DNA of 53,728 nucleotides from Myxococcales bacterium (lineage in GTDB: Bacteria > Myxococcota_A > Polyangia > Haliangiales > Haliangiaceae): positions 1 through 53,728 of the forward strand of contig WYBA01000329.1 of assembly GCA_011526095.1 (NCBI GenBank), read 5' to 3'. Below, piece after piece: positions 16,176 to 24,329 of the stretch (position 1 is its first letter; the number at the start of each line of letters is the position of its first letter). Under the pieces are notes generated by a model, which had not been told where the DNA came from, did not search any database, and worked only from the letters and a program-made list of their open reading frames with translations. The translations under genes were made by a program, and so were the position numbers.

Positions 16176-18566
16176 ATGTCCGCCGACCCGACGATCGCCG
16201 ACGCCGACCTGCGCCCCCGCCGCCTCGTGGTGTCGCGCGCGGCGATGGAGGTCGACGGGCACGCGCTGACCGACGTCGAGCTCGGCGGCTGGGTGTACGG
16301 CCCCGAGCTCGGGACCGCGCCGGTGATCGTCGTCGTCGGCGGGATCACCGCGTCGCCGTTCCCGTTCGGCGACGGCAAGCGCCCGGCCGACGGCGGCCAG
16401 GAGGCGTGGTGGCCGGCGCTGCGCGCGCCCGATCTGATCGATCCGGCGCGCCACACGATCGTCTGCCCGTGCTGGCCCGGCAACGGCTCCTCGTGGCGCG
16501 GCCTCGACGATCCGGGCGCGGCGGTGCCGGCGCTGAGCGTGCTCGGCCTCGCGGATCTGGTCGCGAGCTGGCTCGACGGCATCGGCAGCGCCACGCCGGT
16601 GACGTTCATCGGCGCGAGCCTCGGCGGCATGGTCGCGGTCGCGTTCGCCGCGCGCCACCCCGAGCGGTGCGGGCGGGTGATCACGATCTCCGCCGGGCTG
16701 CGGCCCGACGGGTGGGGCACGGCGACGCGCCACCTGCAGCGCGAGCTGGTGCGCGACGGCCTGCGCAACGGCGACGTCCAGACCGGGATGATCCGCGCGC
16801 GCCAGCTCGGGATGCTCACCTACCGCGGGCGCGACGAGCTCGACACGCGGTTCGGCAAGCTGGTGCCGGGGCTGGAGCAGCCGCCGGTCGCCGCGTACCT
16901 CGAGCACCACGGCCGGCGGTTCGCCGAGCGGTTCCCGGTGCGCACGTTCCTCTTGCTCAGCGAGGCGATCGATCGCGGCAACTTCGGCGAGGACCAGGCC
17001 GCGGTGCGCGCCGCGCTGCACGGCATCACCGCCGAGGTGCTGGTGATCGGCGTGCCCGGCGATCTGCTGTTCCCGTGGGCGCTGCAGGTCGAGCTGCACC
17101 GCGAGCTGCAGGCGGTCGGCGCGACGTCGTCCCTGTGGAAGCTCGACTCGGTCTACGGCCACGACGCGTTCCTGGCGTCGCAGGGCGAGCTGGCGGAGCT
17201 GCTGCGCGACACCGGCGTGTTCCGCGGCGAGCTGCGCGCGGCGCCGCGGCCGCGGTTCGAGGGCGTCGGGATCGAGCCGCTGCGCGAGATCCGGATCGGC
17301 CTGGTCGGGTGCGGCACCGTCGGCGGCGGGCTGCTCGAGATGATCGAGCGCCAGCGCGCCGCGGTCGCGGACCGCTACGGCGTGCGGTTCCGCGTGTCGA
17401 AGATCGCGGTGCGCGACGTCGGCAAGGATCGCGGCCCGCTCGCCGCGGCGATCCCGCGCACCGACAGGCCGCTCGAGCTGGTGTCGGATCCGGAGGTCGA
17501 CGTCGTCGTCGAGGTAGCGGGCGGCGAGGCGCTCGCGCCGGTCCTGCGCGCGGCGCTCGCCGCCGGCAAGCCGGTGGTCACCGCGAACAAGACGCTGCTC
17601 GCGCGCGAGCTCGCCGACCTCGGCGTGCTGGCGCAGCGGACCGAGACGCCGCTGTACTGCGAGGCCGCCGCGGCCGCCGCGCTGCCGATCATCCGCCACC
17701 TCAGCCACCGCGCCGACGAGATCGAGAGCCTGATGGGCATCGTCAACGGCACGTGCAACTACATCATCACGCGGCTCGAGCAGGACGAGCTGCCGATGGC
17801 GCAGGCGGTGGCCGAGGCGCAGGCGCTCGGGCTGGCCGAGGCGGACCCGAGCGCCGACCTCGACGGCCACGACGCCGCGGCCAAGCTGTCGATCCTCACC
17901 TACCGCGCGTTCGGCGTGTGGTACCGGCCGGACTCGTTCCCGGTGCGCGGCATCCGCGACCTCGATCCGGCCGACTGCGACCTCGCCGAGGCGATGGGGT
18001 TCCGCATCCGGCTGATCGCGCGCGCCGCGCGCGTCGGCTCGGCGGTCGACCTCGCGGTCGAGCCGCTGCTGCTCCCCGACTGGCACCTGCTCGCGTCGGT
18101 CGAGGAAGAGTACAACGCGGTCTACCTGCGGTGCGCGTCGTCGGGTGACCTGTCGCTGTTCGGCAAGGGCGCGGGCGCGATGCCGACGGCGACCGCGGTG
18201 CTCGGCGATCTGATCGACCTCGCGCAGGACAACTCGGCGCGGTGGCCGGTGCCCCAGCCGATCCCGCAGGCGCGGCCGAGCGGGACGGCCGCCGGCGACG
18301 CGGCCGGCGCGATCGCCCCGCCGCCGCGGCGGCACTACCTGCGGATCACCGCCGAGCCGCACGCCGGGCTGGCGCGGCGGGTCGACAGCCTGGTCCGCCG
18401 CACCGGGCTCAGCGTGCAGAACCGCGCGCACCGCGGCGAGCCCGACCGCGTCCACCTCGCGTTCCTGGTGTCGCCGTCGAGCGAGGCGCAGATCGCCGAG
18501 ATCGAGGCCTCGGTCGAGCGGCTGGGGCGCGTGCAGCAGATCCTGCGCCTGGGAGTCGCCGAGTGA
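16176..18566 (+). CDS. Fusion: homoserine O-acyltransferase (MetX-like) + homoserine dehydrogenase + ACT
   Basis: A 796-residue bifunctional protein. Residues 1-345 are an alpha/beta hydrolase of the MetX type: nucleophile Ser148 in GASLGGM, Asp296 in GDLLFP, His329 in YGHDAFL. Residues ~370-690 are homoserine dehydrogenase: NAD(P) loop GCGTVGGG at 379-386, TANK with Lys472, GIVNGTCNYI, and the catalytic Asp566/Lys570 in DLDGHDAAAK. A C-terminal ACT-like domain (about 715-796, HYLRITAEPHAGLARRV) suggests allosteric control, classically by threonine. The two enzymes act in order, aspartate semialdehyde to homoserine to O-acyl-homoserine, so the fusion could channel homoserine towards methionine. 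The stop overlaps the start of the PLP enzyme that uses the product. The acyl donor (acetyl or succinyl) cannot be called from sequence. Confidence 0.9.
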   Translation: MSADPTIADADLRPRRLVVSRAAMEVDGHALTDVELGGWVYGPELGTAPVIVVVGGITASPFPFGDGKRPADGGQEAWWPALRAPDLIDPARHTIVCPCWPGNGSSWRGLDDPGAAVPALSVLGLADLVASWLDGIGSATPVTFIGASLGGMVAVAFAARHPERCGRVITISAGLRPDGWGTATRHLQRELVRDGLRNGDVQTGMIRARQLGMLTYRGRDELDTRFGKLVPGLEQPPVAAYLEHHGRRFAERFPVRTFLLLSEAIDRGNFGEDQAAVRAALHGITAEVLVIGVPGDLLFPWALQVELHRELQAVGATSSLWKLDSVYGHDAFLASQGELAELLRDTGVFRGELRAAPRPRFEGVGIEPLREIRIGLVGCGTVGGGLLEMIERQRAAVADRYGVRFRVSKIAVRDVGKDRGPLAAAIPRTDRPLELVSDPEVDVVVEVAGGEALAPVLRAALAAGKPVVTANKTLLARELADLGVLAQRTETPLYCEAAAAAALPIIRHLSHRADEIESLMGIVNGTCNYIITRLEQDELPMAQAVAEAQALGLAEADPSADLDGHDAAAKLSILTYRAFGVWYRPDSFPVRGIRDLDPADCDLAEAMGFRIRLIARAARVGSAVDLAVEPLLLPDWHLLASVEEEYNAVYLRCASSGDLSLFGKGAGAMPTATAVLGDLIDLAQDNSARWPVPQPIPQARPSGTAAGDAAGAIAPPPRRHYLRITAEPHAGLARRVDSLVRRTGLSVQNRAHRGEPDRVHLAFLVSPSSEAQIAEIEASVERLGRVQQILRLGVAE

Positions 18567-19945
18567 GCGCCGTCAGCGGCATCCGGCGCTGGCTCGATCC
18601 CGCGGCGTGCCCGGCGGAGCGGCCGCCGCTCGCCGAGATGGCGCCGGACACGCGCGCGCTGCACGCGGCGATCGACGAGCACGCGCGGCGCGCCGGCGTG
18701 CCGTACCTGCATCCGAGCGAGCCGACGGTGCAGCTCGATCTGCTCGGCTCGGGGCCGGTGATCGCGTGGCAGGAGGGCAAGGCGCAGCTGATGTTCCTCG
18801 GCGAGGGTTGCTGGTCGGAGCTGCCGCACCTGTACGCGCGCTACGGCACGACGCTGACCGGCGCGCTGCTGACGCGGCTCAAGGAGCTGGAGCAGGCGGG
18901 CGCCGTGCTGCTCACCGACTCGGGGATGCAGGCGACGGCGCTGGTGCTCGACGCGCTGATGGCGCCGGGCGGCCACGCCGTGCTGATGCGGCAGGTCTAC
19001 AACAAGACCCGCGTCTACCTGGAGTGGCTGGCGCAGCGGCTCGGCGGCGTGGTGACGATCGTCGACGACGGCGACCACGAGGCGCTCGCCGCGGCGATCC
19101 GCGCCGAGACGCGGCTGGTGTTCGCGGAGACGTACACCAACCCGCTGATGCGCGCGCAGGACCTCGACGCGGTGCCGCGGATCGTCGCCGAGGCGCGGCG
19201 GCGGGCGCCGGCGGTGAAGCTGGTGATCGACTCGACGATCGCGACGCCGTGGGGCGTCAAGCGGCCCCTGCTCGACCAGGGCGTCGACGTCGTGATCGGC
19301 AGCGGGACCAAGGCGATCGGCGGGCAGGATCGCGACCTGTCGGGCTACGTCGCGACGCGCGACCCGATGGTCGGCAACGCGGTCATGGACCTGATCGCGA
19401 TGCGCGGCGGGATCCTCGACTGGCGGCGCGCGGCGGTGATCGCGGCCGGGCTCGACGAGGCGGCGCAGGCGCACGCGCGGCGGTGCGCGACCGCGTCGCG
19501 CATCGCGGCGTTCCTCGCCGCGCACCCGAAGGTGAGCGAGGTGTTCCACCCGTCGCTGCCGTCACACTCCGACGCCGCGGCGATCGCCGCCGGCTACACC
19601 CGGCCCGGCTCGATCGTCTCGTTCCGCGCGGCCGGCGCCGACGAGGAGGCGACGCGCCACCTCGCCGACGTGCTCGCGACCTGCGTGATCGTCCGCTACG
19701 CGCTGTCGTTCGACGGCCTCGCGACCAAGGTCAACCACCACAAGACCGTGTCCGAGTACTTCACGCCGAAGGAGCAGCTCGAGCGCAACGGCTTCGACCG
19801 GCTGATCCGCCTCGCGATCGGCCGCGAGGACGCCGACGATCTGATCGCCGCGCTCAACTGGACGCTGCACCACGCCGCGGGCGTGTCGCCCGCCGACGTC
19901 GCCGCGTGGCAGCGGGCCCGCGCCGCCGAGCTCGGCGCGCGGTAG
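18563..19945 (+). CDS. Cys/Met-metabolism PLP enzyme (cystathionine gamma-synthase / sulfhydrylase type)
   Basis: A 460-residue enzyme starting at GTG 18563, which overlaps the TGA of the MetX-HDH fusion (GTGA), implying translational coupling. The frame continues upstream but only as shadow. Type I PLP fold: DSGMQAT at about 119-125 (phosphate region), FAETYTNPLMRAQD at ~188, Asp223 in VIDST (pyridine N), and the Schiff-base Lys250 in GSGTKAIGGQDRDLSGYV. C-terminal KVNHHKTVSEYFTPKEQ and LIRLAIGREDADDLI are typical for MetB/MetZ/MetY relatives. It probably condenses O-acyl-homoserine with cysteine (transsulfuration) or sulfide. Which donor is used is not decidable here. Confidence 0.9.
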   Translation: MSAVSGIRRWLDPAACPAERPPLAEMAPDTRALHAAIDEHARRAGVPYLHPSEPTVQLDLLGSGPVIAWQEGKAQLMFLGEGCWSELPHLYARYGTTLTGALLTRLKELEQAGAVLLTDSGMQATALVLDALMAPGGHAVLMRQVYNKTRVYLEWLAQRLGGVVTIVDDGDHEALAAAIRAETRLVFAETYTNPLMRAQDLDAVPRIVAEARRRAPAVKLVIDSTIATPWGVKRPLLDQGVDVVIGSGTKAIGGQDRDLSGYVATRDPMVGNAVMDLIAMRGGILDWRRAAVIAAGLDEAAQAHARRCATASRIAAFLAAHPKVSEVFHPSLPSHSDAAAIAAGYTRPGSIVSFRAAGADEEATRHLADVLATCVIVRYALSFDGLATKVNHHKTVSEYFTPKEQLERNGFDRLIRLAIGREDADDLIAALNWTLHHAAGVSPADVAAWQRARAAELGAR

Positions 19946-19976
19946 TGCTCCGGGGCGGCGAGCTCCGGGTGAGCGC

Positions 19977-20564
19977 TCACCGCCGCGCGGCGCCGTCGAG
20001 GAACAGGTCGATCACGCCGCCGAGGACGACCTCGAGCGCGGGCTGGCCGGGCACGGCCCAGGCCATCAGCGCGGCGAAGACGTCGAGCAGGAAGATGTCG
20101 GCGAGCATCTGGGGCGGCAGGCCCTTGCGCAGCTCGCCCGAGGCGACGGCGGCCCCGACGTGGGGCGCGAGCGCGAGGCGCAGCGGTTCGGCGTCGCGCT
20201 CGGCCTGGACCTCGGCGATCCGGCGCAGGGCGACGGCGCCGGCGTGGGGCAGCAGGTGGCGCTGGTCGCGCCACCCCTCGGCGAACCCGTCGGTGGCGGC
20301 GCGCAGCGCGGCGCGCAGCGGCTTGCCCCGCTTGACCGCGGCGATCTTGGCGACGATGTGCTTGTCGCTGCGCCGGATCAGCTCGATCAGGACGTCCTCC
20401 TTCCTGGGGAAGTGGACGTAGAACGTGCCGCGCGCGACGCCGGCCTCGCGTACGATGTCCTCGACGCTGACCGCCTCGTAGCCGCGCGCGGCGAACAGCC
20501 GCATCGCCTGGTCGTACAGGTGCTCGCGGGTCGCCTGCTTCTGCGCGACGCGGCGGGTGGTCAT
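19977..20564 (-). CDS. TetR-family transcriptional regulator
   Basis: A 195-residue regulator from the ATG at 20564; the open frame upstream runs through the operator region and is not coding. The N-terminal helix-turn-helix is typical: ATREHLYDQAMRLFAARGYEAVSVEDIVREAGVARGTFYVHFPRKEDVLIELI (about residues 10-60). The rest is a helical ligand/dimer domain without a recognisable effector signature. It is divergent from the MarR gene across a 152-base interval with two identical palindromes, and could autoregulate through them. Its effector is unknown. Confidence 0.92.
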   Translation of the reverse strand: MTTRRVAQKQATREHLYDQAMRLFAARGYEAVSVEDIVREAGVARGTFYVHFPRKEDVLIELIRRSDKHIVAKIAAVKRGKPLRAALRAATDGFAEGWRDQRHLLPHAGAVALRRIAEVQAERDAEPLRLALAPHVGAAVASGELRKGLPPQMLADIFLLDVFAALMAWAVPGQPALEVVLGGVIDLFLDGAARR

Positions 20565-20665
20565 CGGCTGCCAGCATATCAGCCCGCCGCGGCGAGGCGC
20601 GCGCCGCCCGCGCGGGACGGGGCGGCACCTCCGGGGCGAGGACGTCCGTCGGCGGCGCGGCTCAC

Positions 20666-20706
20666 TTGCGTGCGTTCGCACGCTCTGGTATGCGTGCGTT
20701 CGCACG
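20666..20706 (+). promoter_or_regulatory. Promoter with two identical palindromic operators between TetR and MarR genes
   Basis: The 16-mer TGCGTGCGTTCGCACG occurs twice (20667-20682 and 20691-20706), 24 bp apart. Each contains a perfect palindrome, CGTGCG-TT-CGCACG. A weak sigma-70-like promoter fits on the plus strand: TTGCGT (20666-20671), 17-base spacer, TATGCG (20689-20694). Operator 1 then fills the spacer and operator 2 covers the expected start site, a classic repression layout. This also argues that MarR begins at ATG 20717, not at the upstream ATG 20690 inside the operator. The binder may be MarR, TetR or both. Confidence 0.65.
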
Positions 20707-20716
20707 GATCGACGTC

Positions 20717-21166
20717 ATGGCCGCAGACACGAAAGCACGCCGGCTCCGGGACGCGGTCCGCTACCTGGTGGTCGCGCACGGCGCCCTGGAGGAGACGAGG
20801 CGTCCGTGCGGGACGCCGCTGTCGATCCCGCACGCCTACGCGCTGCTCGAGCTGCTGCACCACGGCGCACCGATGACCGTCTCCGAGCTGGCGGCGAAGC
20901 TCGCGATCGATCGGACGAACGTGTCGCGGCTGTGCGTGCGCATGGAGGAGGCCGGCGACCTCGAGCGCGCCGCCCACCCGGACGACGGGCGCGCGCGCGC
21001 CCTGCGGCTCACGGCCAAGGGCAGGCGGGTCGCCCAGGGCGTCGATGACCAGAGCGCCCAGCACTTCGGGCGCCTGGCGAAGCGACTCGGTGACGACGTC
21101 GGGGAGGTCGTCGCCGCGCTGAACCGGCTGTCGGACGCCATGGCGTCCAGCGAGGAAGACGCATGA
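20717..21166 (+). CDS. MarR-family transcriptional regulator
   Basis: A 149-residue winged-helix regulator. Core: YALLELLHHGAPMTVSELAAKLAIDRTNVSRLCVRMEEAGDLERAAHPDDGRARALRLTAKGRRVAQ, with the recognition helix (IDRTNVSRLCVRMEEAG) and the wing DDGRAR. Upstream in-frame starts lie within the operator repeats, so ATG 20717 is preferred. The TGA overlaps the ATG of the cytochrome gene (ATGA), so the repressor-like protein and the cytochrome are translated together. The effector is unknown; the partner suggests a redox or oxidative signal, which is inference. Confidence 0.9.
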   Translation: MAADTKARRLRDAVRYLVVAHGALEETRRPCGTPLSIPHAYALLELLHHGAPMTVSELAAKLAIDRTNVSRLCVRMEEAGDLERAAHPDDGRARALRLTAKGRRVAQGVDDQSAQHFGRLAKRLGDDVGEVVAALNRLSDAMASSEEDA

Positions 21167-21741
21167 AGACGAACCGGATGATCCTGCGCGCGGCCGCGGT
21201 GCACGCGCTCGTGCTGGTCGGATGTCGGGACCACACCGCCGCGCCGGCCGCGAAGGCCCACGAGGCGCCGTCGCCCGCCGTCGTCCCCAGCCACCCGGTG
21301 GACGAGCTGGCGAAGCTCGACACCCGGACGCCGGTGCCGCTCCAGCCGATGATGGCGTGGCACCAGAAGCAGAACATGATGGAGCACCTGGTGGCGATCC
21401 AGCGCATCACCGACGGGCTCGCGCGCGAGGACTGGGCCGAGATCGCGAGCGCCGCCGCGCTGATCGAGTCCTCGCCGCAGATGCAGCAGATGTGTCAGCA
21501 CATGGGCGCTGGCGCGGACGGGTTCACCGAGCTGGCGCTCGACTTCCACCGGCGCGCCGATGGCATCGGCGAGGCCGCGCGCGCCCGCGACGGTGCCGCC
21601 GTGCTGCGCGCCACCGCGACCACGCTGCAGGCGTGCACCGGCTGCCACGCGACGTATCGCCAGGAGGTGGTGGACACGGCGACGTACCAGGCGCGCACCG
21701 GCGAGGCGCACGATCCGGCCACCATGCACGGCGGGCACTGA
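21163..21741 (+). CDS. Lipoprotein cytochrome of the c'/c556 (class II) type
   Basis: A 192-residue lipoprotein: signal peptide ending LVLVGC (Cys21), Pro/Ala-rich linker, then a four-helix cytochrome c' style domain. The single haem motif CTGCH (158-162) sits near the C terminus and is followed by ATYRQE, exactly the CxxCHxxYR arrangement of class II cytochromes. Met residues in MMAWHQKQNMMEHL (63-75) are candidates for the other axial ligand, as in c556; a five-coordinate haem is the alternative. It overlaps the MarR stop by four bases. Its 3' end is antisense to the tail of the gene at 21524-22795. Confidence 0.85.
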   Translation: MKTNRMILRAAAVHALVLVGCRDHTAAPAAKAHEAPSPAVVPSHPVDELAKLDTRTPVPLQPMMAWHQKQNMMEHLVAIQRITDGLAREDWAEIASAAALIESSPQMQQMCQHMGAGADGFTELALDFHRRADGIGEAARARDGAAVLRATATTLQACTGCHATYRQEVVDTATYQARTGEAHDPATMHGGH

Positions 21742-22795
21742 CGGTCGCTGTCTCGGCGCCGCCACACGACGACGATCCGCAGGTCGGAGACGCGGCGTCG
21801 AACGTGCCGGCGGCGCGGCGCGTGTCCGCGCGTCGAGCGATCCGCTGCTCGGCGGGATCCTCGCGCCCGGCGCGGCGCTCCTCGCGGTCGCCGAGACCCG
21901 GCCCGCGGCCCGGGGGATGGCCTGGTGAGCACGACCTCGCGGGCAGCGCCGGGTCGATGGCGCGGGTGGACGTGGCGTCGCGAGGGTGGGAGCTGACGGC
22001 GAGCCCGAGCGCGACGGCCGCGTGGAAGCCGTAGAACGCGAGCCACGCGGCGCGCAGCCGCGGATCGCGCGCGCGCGGGCCGCGGCGCGGCGCGGCCGCG
22101 GCGAGCCCGACCGCGGCGGCCAGCGCGGCGGCGACGTAGGCGCCGTGGCTGACGCCGAGCGCGGCCAGGCCGTGCATCGGCAGGAACGCGAGCACGCCGC
22201 CGACGATCGTCAGCAGCGCGAGCGCGGCGATCACCGGCGGCGAGGCGGGCAGCCGGCGCCGAGCCGCCGCCGCCGTGAGGTACGCGAGCAGCCCGCCGAA
22301 CGCGAGGTGCCAGTAGTACGAGGTCACGGGCACGCCGAGCCAGCGGTGGGCGATGTTCGGATCGGTGTCGAACCACCGCCACCACCCGGCCTCGGGCCCG
22401 ACCATGTCGAACGGAGCGTCCATCGCGACGATCAGGGCGCCGGCGGCGAGCGCCTCGCGCCCCGGCGGCAGGCCGAGGGTGCGCGCGGTCGCGATCCCGA
22501 CGTAGAGCAGCACGAGGTAGACCGCGGCGATGTAGAGCGGCAGCCGCGCGTCGTAGAAGCTGATCGTGAACGCGCCGTGCGCGAAGTTGTCGACGAGGTG
22601 GTACGAGCCGAACTCCATGAGCAGCCCGTAGACGACGATCGTCGCCCACGTCAGCAGCTGTCGCGTGGCGCGGGCGTGGACGAACGTCAGCGCGGCGAGC
22701 GCGAGCACGACCAGCTCGAGCCCGACGAACGACAGCGGCAGCGACGTCGGGTCGTGGATCGTGATCACGCGGGTGTCGAGCCAGGCGCGCGGCAT
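21524..22795 (-). CDS. Multi-pass membrane protein of unknown function, with doubtful C-terminal run-on
   Basis: About 423 residues; start ATG 22795 overlaps the stop of the upstream hydroxylase gene (TGATG), with a GTG one codon earlier. Residues 1-285 have about seven hydrophobic helices and conserved-looking loops: LLMEFGSYHLVDNF, SFYDARLPLYIAAVY, WWRWFDTDPNIAHRWLGVPVTSYYWH. The style recalls carotenoid-biosynthesis-type or DUF7802-type membrane proteins but I cannot assign a family. After about residue 285 the frame becomes Arg/Pro-rich with no hydrophobic pattern for ~140 residues and runs 218 bases antisense into the cytochrome gene; this tail may be an unstopped extension or the result of a frameshift near 21930. 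Confidence 0.65.
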   Translation of the reverse strand: MPRAWLDTRVITIHDPTSLPLSFVGLELVVLALAALTFVHARATRQLLTWATIVVYGLLMEFGSYHLVDNFAHGAFTISFYDARLPLYIAAVYLVLLYVGIATARTLGLPPGREALAAGALIVAMDAPFDMVGPEAGWWRWFDTDPNIAHRWLGVPVTSYYWHLAFGGLLAYLTAAAARRRLPASPPVIAALALLTIVGGVLAFLPMHGLAALGVSHGAYVAAALAAAVGLAAAAPRRGPRARDPRLRAAWLAFYGFHAAVALGLAVSSHPRDATSTRAIDPALPARSCSPGHPPGRGPGLGDREERRAGREDPAEQRIARRADTRRAAGTFDAASPTCGSSSCGGAETATVSARRAWWPDRAPRRCAPGTSPCPPPPGDTSRGSRCTPAAWSRWRAARRHRRGRARPRRCHRRAGGSRAPAR

Positions 22796-23640
22796 CACCC
22801 GAGCTCCTCGGCGTCGCGGGGTTCAGCGCCGGGCGCGGCGCCGGCACGGCGTCGCCGCCGGTAGTCGATCCGCGGCGGCGGCGCGGCCTCGGGCCCGAGC
22901 GCGGCGCCCCGGCCGCCGAACACGTGCTCGCCGTAGACGCGCCCGGCGCGCCGCCACGTCCCGAACAGCCGGTCCCACACGCCGAGCGTCTGGCCGTAGT
23001 TGACGTGGAAGTGGACGTGGTGGTCGTCGTGGAACCGCGGCGGCGGCTGCCACGGCACGACCGCGCCGAGGTCGACGCCGGAGTGGTCGAGCAGCGCGAT
23101 CGCGTTGTGGTAGACGAGCACCGCCGCGAGGCCGGCGGCGTGGATCGGCCAGAAGAACAGCGGCGCGATCATGATGCCCTGGTAGAGCGCGAGCTCGAGC
23201 GGGTGCATCGCGGCGGCGGTGAACGCGGTCGGCGAGGTCCAGCGGTGGTGGACGCGGTGGATCCAGCGGAACAGCGCGCGGCGGTGGAGCAGGCGGTGCG
23301 CGCCGTAGAGCAGGCCGTCGGTGGCGACGAAGTAGACGAGCGCCGTCGCGATCGAGAACGCGACGCCGTGGCGATCGTCCCAGTAGACGCTCGAGGCGCC
23401 GCCGGTGGCGATGTGGTGGGCGAGCACGCCCGAGGCCACCGAGGCCAGCGTCATGTTCGCGGCGCCGAGCGCGATCTCCCGGCGACGGGCGCGCGGCGAC
23501 GGCCACCGGGTGGGCTGGAGCTTCCACCGCGCGGCGTCGGCGCGGCGCCGGTAGTAGCGCCACTCCAGCAGGCCCCCGATCCCGAAGTACATGCCCAGCC
23601 CTCCCGCGAGGGCGACCGCGACGTAGCCGGCGAGCGTCAT
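22795..23640 (-). CDS. Sterol desaturase / fatty-acid hydroxylase family protein
   Basis: A 281-residue membrane di-iron enzyme. The His clusters of the family are present: HRLLHRR at ~117, HRVHHRW at ~129, HNAIALLDHSG at ~178, and the HDDHHVHFHVNYG box at ~205, followed by GVWDRLFGTW, a hallmark of this superfamily. Hydrophobic segments flank them. Family members hydroxylate or desaturate lipids (sterols, carotenoids, fatty acids); substrate unknown. The stop overlaps the start of the next membrane protein by one base, so the two are an operon. The last ~40 residues are low complexity. Confidence 0.9.
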   Translation of the reverse strand: MTLAGYVAVALAGGLGMYFGIGGLLEWRYYRRRADAARWKLQPTRWPSPRARRREIALGAANMTLASVASGVLAHHIATGGASSVYWDDRHGVAFSIATALVYFVATDGLLYGAHRLLHRRALFRWIHRVHHRWTSPTAFTAAAMHPLELALYQGIMIAPLFFWPIHAAGLAAVLVYHNAIALLDHSGVDLGAVVPWQPPPRFHDDHHVHFHVNYGQTLGVWDRLFGTWRRAGRVYGEHVFGGRGAALGPEAAPPPRIDYRRRRRAGAAPGAEPRDAEELG

Positions 23641-23675
23641 CTCGCGCGCGAGCCTCGCCGATCTCGGTGACGGTC

Positions 23676-23711
23676 GTCAATGACGAACGTCAGTGACGTG
23701 TGTCAGTGGCG
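23676..23711. promoter_or_regulatory. Three 10-bp direct repeats at 13-bp period in divergent promoter region
   Basis: GTCAATGACG (23676-23685), GTCAGTGACG (23689-23698) and GTCAGTGGCG (23702-23711) repeat at 13-bp intervals. The first two contain the palindrome GTCA-N-TGAC. They lie between the hydroxylase start (23640) and the Spy-like gene (23828). They look like a tandem operator, possibly for the response regulator encoded two genes downstream. Confidence 0.5.
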
Positions 23712-23827
23712 CCGCGGGTGCGCGGGTGCCACTTCTGCCACCCGCGGCCTTCACACTTCTTCACGCGGCGCTGCGAGCGACCGCAACAGCGGCGCCGCAC
23801 GGTGGGGGTGTCCCCAAGGAGCCCCTC

Positions 23828-24316
23828 ATGATGATCTTCGCGCTCGGCCTCGCCGCCCTCGGCTTCGTCGCACTCCGTCACCGCCGCCGTCGCTGGTACG
23901 CGTACCACCACGGCTGGCACGGCCATCCCGGCTGCCACCACCACGACCACGATCACGGCGGCCTCGGCTGGCGCCGCGGCGGGCCGTACCACCTCATGCG
24001 GATGCTGGACACCACGCCCGGCCAGGAGCGGGTGATCCGCGAGGAGGTCGACGCGGTGCGCGGCCGCGCGCGCGCCGCGCGGGACGAGCTGCACGCGGCG
24101 CGGGCCGACCTCGCCGAGGTCGTGCGCGCCGAGCCGTTCGACCGCGCCCGGTTCGACGCCGCGCTCGCGCGGGTCGACGCCGCGTGGGACGGCGTGAAGG
24201 GCCAGCTCGGCGACTCGGTCGGCAAGATCCACGGCACGCTCGACGCTCGCCAGCGCGAGCGCCTCGCCGACCTGCTCGCGTCCCGCCGCGGCCCGTCGTT
24301 CGGCCCGTTCCGCTGA
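23828..24316 (+). CDS. Spy/CpxP-like periplasmic metal-sensor/chaperone-type protein
   Basis: A 162-residue protein. ATG 23828 is chosen because a perfect AAGGAG (23816-23821) lies 6 bases upstream, although the frame is open from 23693. Hydrophobic N terminus (1-16), then RHRRRR, then a His-rich stretch (residues ~26-43) likely to bind metal. The rest is helical (LDTTPGQERVIREEVDAVRGRARAARDEL... LDARQRERLADLL), the heavy-metal-sensor/Spy pattern. The basic cluster right after the hydrophobic segment is unusual for an exported protein, so topology is uncertain. It is 13 bases from the response regulator gene, giving the order of a cpxP-cpxR-cpxA-like unit. Confidence 0.8.
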   Translation: MMIFALGLAALGFVALRHRRRRWYAYHHGWHGHPGCHHHDHDHGGLGWRRGGPYHLMRMLDTTPGQERVIREEVDAVRGRARAARDELHAARADLAEVVRAEPFDRARFDAALARVDAAWDGVKGQLGDSVGKIHGTLDARQRERLADLLASRRGPSFGPFR

Positions 24317-24329
24317 TAGGCTGACCGCG

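Noticed and set aside
20666..20716. N-terminal extension of the MarR protein and of the TetR protein through the intergenic region
   Set aside because: The extra codons are the operator repeats themselves and encode repeated filler peptides.
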